Source: Lysobacteraceae bacterium (lineage in GTDB: Bacteria > Pseudomonadota > Gammaproteobacteria > Xanthomonadales > Xanthomonadaceae). From it: a stretch of DNA of 28,895 bases. The position numbers were made by a program, and so were the translations under genes. The notes beneath the pieces are model-generated. The model was not told where the DNA came from, made no database searches, and saw nothing but the letters and a program-made list of their open reading frames with translations. Positions 25,863 to 28,895 of the stretch are shown piece after piece (positions within the stretch are counted from its first letter, which is position 1; each line of letters begins with the position of its first letter). Location of the stretch: NCBI GenBank assembly GCA_003449195.1, contig DMID01000222.1:211-29105 (forward strand). The letters run 5' to 3'.

Positions 25863-26756
25863 TCACTGCGCAATGGCCACTTCGGCCGAGCGCGCCTTGG
25901 TCGCGGCGGCCTTCTTGCCCGTGGCCTTTACCCTGCTCGCTGGCACGCCCTCGGCCACCAGCGCCGCACGCAGTGCGTCGGCGCGGGCCTGTGCGGTGGC
26001 CGGATTGGCGTCATAGGCCTGGACCGTGGCCTTGCCCTTGGTGGTTTGCAGGTAGGCGGCCAGCGCCTTGGCCTGCCCCGCCGCTTCGGAGGACAGCCCG
26101 GATTTGCCCGCGGCAAACGCCGCGCCGGTGAAGGTGAACACCTCGCCGACATCGTTGAAACGCGAAGCAGGCAGCTTGGCACCGGACATAAGCTCCGCCG
26201 CTTCCCGTGCCAGCGATGCCTGTTTCTGCCGAGTGGCAGACAGCTTGGCGCTCTGCTTGCCGGCCGCGCTGCTCAAGGCATCCTCGGCTTCCTGCCGGGC
26301 CTGAGCTTCAGCCTGCGCTTCCTGCTGCGCCTGAGCAGTCTGTTCGGCCTGGATCTGCGCCTGGATGCGCAGGCGCTCGGCCTCTTGGCGGGCACGCTCG
26401 GTCTCGCGCCGGCTGATCTGCAGCAGCAGATCGGTGCGCTGGTCGTCCAGCGCCTGCAATTCGTGATCTGCCGCCTGGGCGCGTGCGGTGGTTTCGGCGA
26501 TCTCGACCCTGCGGTCGGCCACGTACGCCGCAAGCTCGCGGTCGCGCTTCTTCGCCACGGCCAGCGCATCCACGGCCTGACGGGCCTGCAGCACCTGCAC
26601 GCCCGCCACGTCGGCATAACGCGGGTCGGTGGACAGGGCATCCAATCGCTGCTGCAGCGGAGGAACCCGTGGGTCGAGATCGGCCGCAAGCACCAACGAC
26701 GGCACCGGCAGCGCAACCGCCAATGCGAAAACAAGGCGCATGTCCGGACGCATCAT
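25863..26756 (-). CDS. OmpA-like periplasmic/outer-membrane protein with coiled-coil region
   Basis: A protein of about 297 residues. An N-terminal signal peptide ends near LVLAADL (around residue 25). Residues about 60-185 are a long Ala/Gln/Glu/Arg-rich helical region, a probable coiled coil. The last about 90 residues (FTFTGAAFAAGKSGLSSEA onward to KARSAEVAIAQ) resemble a degenerate OmpA peptidoglycan-binding domain, with A.ARADALRAALVAEGVPASRV like the NQ.LS..RA..V...L...GV pattern of that fold. The start is ATG at 26756 or 26753, or GTG at 26759; all overlap the stop of the upstream DUF4398 gene. The two are probably co-expressed envelope proteins. Confidence in the domain is fair, in function low. 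Confidence 0.75.
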   Translation of the reverse strand: MMRPDMRLVFALAVALPVPSLVLAADLDPRVPPLQQRLDALSTDPRYADVAGVQVLQARQAVDALAVAKKRDRELAAYVADRRVEIAETTARAQAADHELQALDDQRTDLLLQISRRETERARQEAERLRIQAQIQAEQTAQAQQEAQAEAQARQEAEDALSSAAGKQSAKLSATRQKQASLAREAAELMSGAKLPASRFNDVGEVFTFTGAAFAAGKSGLSSEAAGQAKALAAYLQTTKGKATVQAYDANPATAQARADALRAALVAEGVPASRVKATGKKAAATKARSAEVAIAQ

Positions 26757-27145
26757 CACGGCGTGCCCCCCGCGTTGCCGCTCAGCGTGCGCTGCAACTG
26801 CTGGATGTCCGAACGCCGCTGCGCCAGCTTGGCATTGGCCACCGTTTCCATGCTGCGGGCGCGGGCGAGGTCGGCCTCCAGCGCGGCCTGCGTGGCCAGC
26901 GCCGGCACCTGCTTCTGCGCACGGCGGTCCATCGAGGCGGCCTGTGCCTGCTCCAGATGCGCGCGTGCGCTGGCAATGAGGTCCGGTGCGTACTGGTCGG
27001 CATCGGCTTGGGTGGCGCGATCGACGGCCAGCTGCGCATCGCCCAGGCCCGGCAATGCCTGTTGCGCGCGGGCTGCACCGGCAAGCGCGAATGTGACCGC
27101 AATCGCGTACAGGGCGATGCGGATTTGTGCGAAGCTACGATTCAT
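26756..27145 (-). CDS. DUF4398 domain secreted protein
   Basis: A 129-residue protein with a signal peptide (about 1-27, cleavage near AARAQQ) and a helical mature part. The stretch LAVDRATQADADQYAPDLIASARAHLEQA followed by ALEADLARARSME is the DUF4398 pattern, usually found beside OmpA-like proteins in Gram-negative bacteria. The ATG at 27145 is picked because it begins a normal signal peptide; longer starts add polar residues. Its stop overlaps the start of the OmpA-like gene, so the two form an operon. A possible promoter lies at 27180-27208. The function is unknown; an envelope-structural role is inferred from location and secretion. Confidence 0.8.
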   Translation of the reverse strand: MNRSFAQIRIALYAIAVTFALAGAARAQQALPGLGDAQLAVDRATQADADQYAPDLIASARAHLEQAQAASMDRRAQKQVPALATQAALEADLARARSMETVANAKLAQRRSDIQQLQRTLSGNAGGTP

Positions 27146-27179
27146 TCGGAGTGGCGTGGCGTCGGAAAGGGCTGCGACC

Positions 27180-27208
27180 ATTGTGTTGAGCCTTGGGCGG
27201 GCTTGCAA
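27180..27208 (-). promoter_or_regulatory. Putative promoter of the DUF4398/OmpA-like pair
   Basis: On the minus strand, TTGCAA (27208-27203) and CACAAT (27185-27180) are spaced 17 bases apart, each four of six to consensus, and end 34 bases before the ATG at 27145. The region also serves the divergent pilU gene. Confidence 0.35.
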
Positions 27209-27243
27209 CGCCTGCCATCTGCAATGTACGGGGATGATCGCGC

Positions 27244-28389
27244 ATGGATATCGGCTACTTCCTGAAGCTGATGACCGAAAAACACGCTTCGGACATGTTC
27301 CTGACCACCGGCGCTCCCGTCTACATCAAGATCGAAGGCAAGCTCTATCCGCTGGGCAGCACCGGTCTGCCGCCGGGCATGGTCAAGAAGATCGCCTATT
27401 CGCTGATGGATGAAGGGCAGGTGCCCGAGTTCGAGCGCGAGCTCGAGCTCAACATGGCCATCGCGGTCCCCGATGCCGGCCGCTTCCGCGTCAACATCTT
27501 CAAGCAGCGTGGCGAAGTGGGCATGGTGATCCGCGCCATCCGCAACCGCATCCCCGACATCGACGAGCTGAACCTGCCGCCGGTGCTGCGCGACATCGTG
27601 ATGACCCCGCGCGGGCTGGTGCTGGTGGTCGGCTCCACCGGCTCGGGCAAGTCCACCGCGCTGGCGTCGATGATCGACCACCGCAACAGCACCACCACCG
27701 GGCACATCCTCACCATCGAGGACCCAATCGAATACCTGCACCGCCACAAGCAGTCCATCGTCAACCAGCGCGAGGTGGGGCTGGATACGCACGCCTTCCA
27801 CAATGCGCTGAAAAACGCGATGCGCGAAGCGCCGGACGTGATCCTGATCGGCGAAATCCTCGACGCGACCACGATGGAAGCGGCCATTTCCTTTGCCGAA
27901 ACCGGCCACCTGTGCCTGGCGACGCTGCACTCCAACAACGCCGACCAGACCATCGAGCGCATCCTCAACTTCTTCCCGGAGAGCGCACACAAGAACGTGC
28001 TGATGAACCTGGCACTGAACCTGCGCGCGGTGATTTCGCTGCGCCTGGTGAAGGGGGCCGACGGCAAGCGCCGACCGGCCACCGAGGTACTGATCAACAC
28101 GCCGGTGATCCGCGACCTGCTGCGCCGCGGCCAGGTCCACGAGATCAAGGCCGCGATGGAAGCCTCGCTCGAAGACGGCATGGAGAGCTTCGACCAGTGC
28201 CTGTTCCGCATGGCCAAGGACGGCACGATCGAGCAGGAAGAAGCGCTGCGCGCGGCCGACTCCCGCGACGGATTGGCCCTCAAATTCCGCCTGTCCGAAG
28301 GCGGCAGCGGCGAGCTCGACCCCTACGGCGATTTCGGCGGCGGTGCGGCCGGCCCGGCCTCGCCGCAGATCAGCCACAGCTTCATCTGA
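27244..28389 (+). CDS. pilU: Type IV pilus retraction ATPase PilU
   Basis: A 381-residue PilT/PilU-family motor ATPase. Walker A GSTGSGKST (130-138), Asp box TIEDPIEY (157-164), Walker B VILIGEILD (199-207) and His box HLCLATLHS (222-230) are all present. The long C-terminal tail after about 345 and the EHS-like FFPESAHKN segment fit PilU rather than PilT. PilU works with PilT at the pilus base to retract pili under load. The Walker B motif reads GEILD, where PilT-type proteins usually have GEIRD or GEMRD. No pilT is adjacent within the window: the left neighbour is the divergent DUF4398 gene, the right a converging hydrolase. A GGGGA site lies nine bases before the ATG. Confidence 0.92.
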   Translation: MDIGYFLKLMTEKHASDMFLTTGAPVYIKIEGKLYPLGSTGLPPGMVKKIAYSLMDEGQVPEFERELELNMAIAVPDAGRFRVNIFKQRGEVGMVIRAIRNRIPDIDELNLPPVLRDIVMTPRGLVLVVGSTGSGKSTALASMIDHRNSTTTGHILTIEDPIEYLHRHKQSIVNQREVGLDTHAFHNALKNAMREAPDVILIGEILDATTMEAAISFAETGHLCLATLHSNNADQTIERILNFFPESAHKNVLMNLALNLRAVISLRLVKGADGKRRPATEVLINTPVIRDLLRRGQVHEIKAAMEASLEDGMESFDQCLFRMAKDGTIEQEEALRAADSRDGLALKFRLSEGGSGELDPYGDFGGGAAGPASPQISHSFI

Positions 28390-28403
28390 TCAAGGCAGGC
28401 ATT

Positions 28404-28430
28404 CGCCCGCCGCTGCCTCAAGCGGGGCGG
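28404..28430. terminator. Hairpin between converging pilU and FAH-family genes
   Basis: CCGCT (28410-28414) pairs with AGCGG (28421-28425), extended by CGCC/GGCG with a small bulge, in the 78-base gap between the two stops. There is no T run; it may serve both directions as a weak terminator. Confidence 0.35.
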
Positions 28431-28467
28431 TGACAAGTACCGCCGGCCCGCATTCACTGCGCGCAAC

Positions 28468-28895
28468 TCAACTGCGCGACAAGCGCTCGACGCGCTGCTC
28501 GATCGCACCGAACAGGCTGGCCCCGGCCGCATCGAACATCTCGATGCGCAGGGTGTCGCCGAATTTCAGGAAAGGCGTGGCCGGCCGGCCGTCACGCAAG
28601 GCCTCGACGGCACGCTGCTCGGCCAGGCATGCGACGCCGCGGCCGGCATCGTGATTGGCCACCGTGCCCGACCCGACCAGCGTGCCGGCCGACAGTGCCC
28701 GCGTCCGCGCGGCGTGCGCGACGAGCCGGCCGAAATCGAACTGCATGTCCTCCCCGGCTTCCGGTGCGCCCAGCCACTTGCCGTTCACGTGCGACAACAG
28801 CGGCCGGTGCAGCTTGCCCTCGCGCCACGCCGTGCCCAGCTCGTCCGCGGTGACGAACACCGGCGACAAGGCCGAACGCGGCTTGGACTGCAGGA
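28468..28895 (-). CDS. Fumarylacetoacetate hydrolase family protein, C-terminal part (partial)
   Basis: The gene enters from the right edge; about 142 codons up to the TGA are inside. LSPVFVTADELG, LLSHVNGKWLGAPEAGEDMQFDFGRLVAHAARTR, GTLVGSGTVAN and FLKFGDTLRIEMFD are characteristic of the FAH superfamily, specifically the bacterial fumarylacetoacetase-like branch in which GSGTV replaces the shorter GTP/GV loop of others. Metal-binding acidic residues lie outside the window. The reaction is probably C-C bond hydrolysis in tyrosine/homogentisate breakdown or a similar ring-cleavage product. It converges on pilU. The identity at family level is firm; the substrate is not. Confidence 0.85.
   Translation of the reverse strand, partial: LQSKPRSALSPVFVTADELGTAWREGKLHRPLLSHVNGKWLGAPEAGEDMQFDFGRLVAHAARTRALSAGTLVGSGTVANHDAGRGVACLAEQRAVEALRDGRPATPFLKFGDTLRIEMFDAAGASLFGAIEQRVERLSRS

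Overview
The window is a GC-rich chromosomal segment from a gammaproteobacterium, most likely of the order Lysobacterales/Xanthomonadales (Xanthomonas, Rhodanobacter, Dyella and relatives). The evidence is close recognisable similarity to XanA and XanB, a type IV pilus gene pilU, and the gene frame etfA ... metB. That frame is, by established knowledge, the chromosomal slot of the hypervariable LPS O-antigen locus in Xanthomonas.

Layout. Positions 1-207 hold the end of etfA, followed by a strong terminator. Positions 449-1799 (minus) hold scoBA, encoding a 3-oxoacid CoA-transferase. A roughly 630-base gene-free stretch leads into a plus-strand run: xanA and xanB (GDP-mannose supply), a HAD-UbiA fusion, a DprE1-like FAD oxidase and a DprE2-like SDR. 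The last three together look like the route to a polyprenyl-phosphate pentofuranose donor (decaprenyl-phosphoryl-arabinose type). Next come two decayed genes (an extended-SDR epimerase and an FAD/NAD(P) oxidoreductase), a GtrA-type small membrane protein, a polytopic GT-C-like protein with a 9-C tract at its start, an acyltransferase-3 and a predicted lipoprotein. A hairpin terminator at 14191-14212 separates this run from a converging minus-strand run.

The minus-strand run, in transcription order, is cbs, metB, wzm, wzt (with a C-terminal carbohydrate-binding extension), a 657-residue protein with a KpsS/GT99-like transferase domain plus coiled coil, and a 1348-residue three-domain glycosyltransferase with six N-terminal repeats. 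This is the architecture of an ABC-transporter-dependent O-polysaccharide system with a chain terminator recognised by Wzt (inference). The right end holds a small YdcH/DUF465 protein, an OmpA-like coiled-coil protein with a DUF4398 partner, pilU, and the C-terminal part of a fumarylacetoacetate-hydrolase-family gene cut by the window edge.

Working model. XanAB make GDP-mannose. The large glycosyltransferase polymerises a glycan on a lipid carrier, the KpsS/GT99-like protein caps it, and Wzm/Wzt export it. Separately, UbiA-DprE1-DprE2 make a lipid-linked furanose, which GtrA and the GT-C protein could flip and attach as a periplasmic decoration, with an acyltransferase adding acetyl groups. 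The most interesting parts are this mycobacterium-like arabinose-donor cassette inside an LPS locus, the Cys-to-Ala change at the benzothiazinone-target position of its DprE1 homologue, the capping/export module, and the poly-C tract that could switch the GT-C gene.
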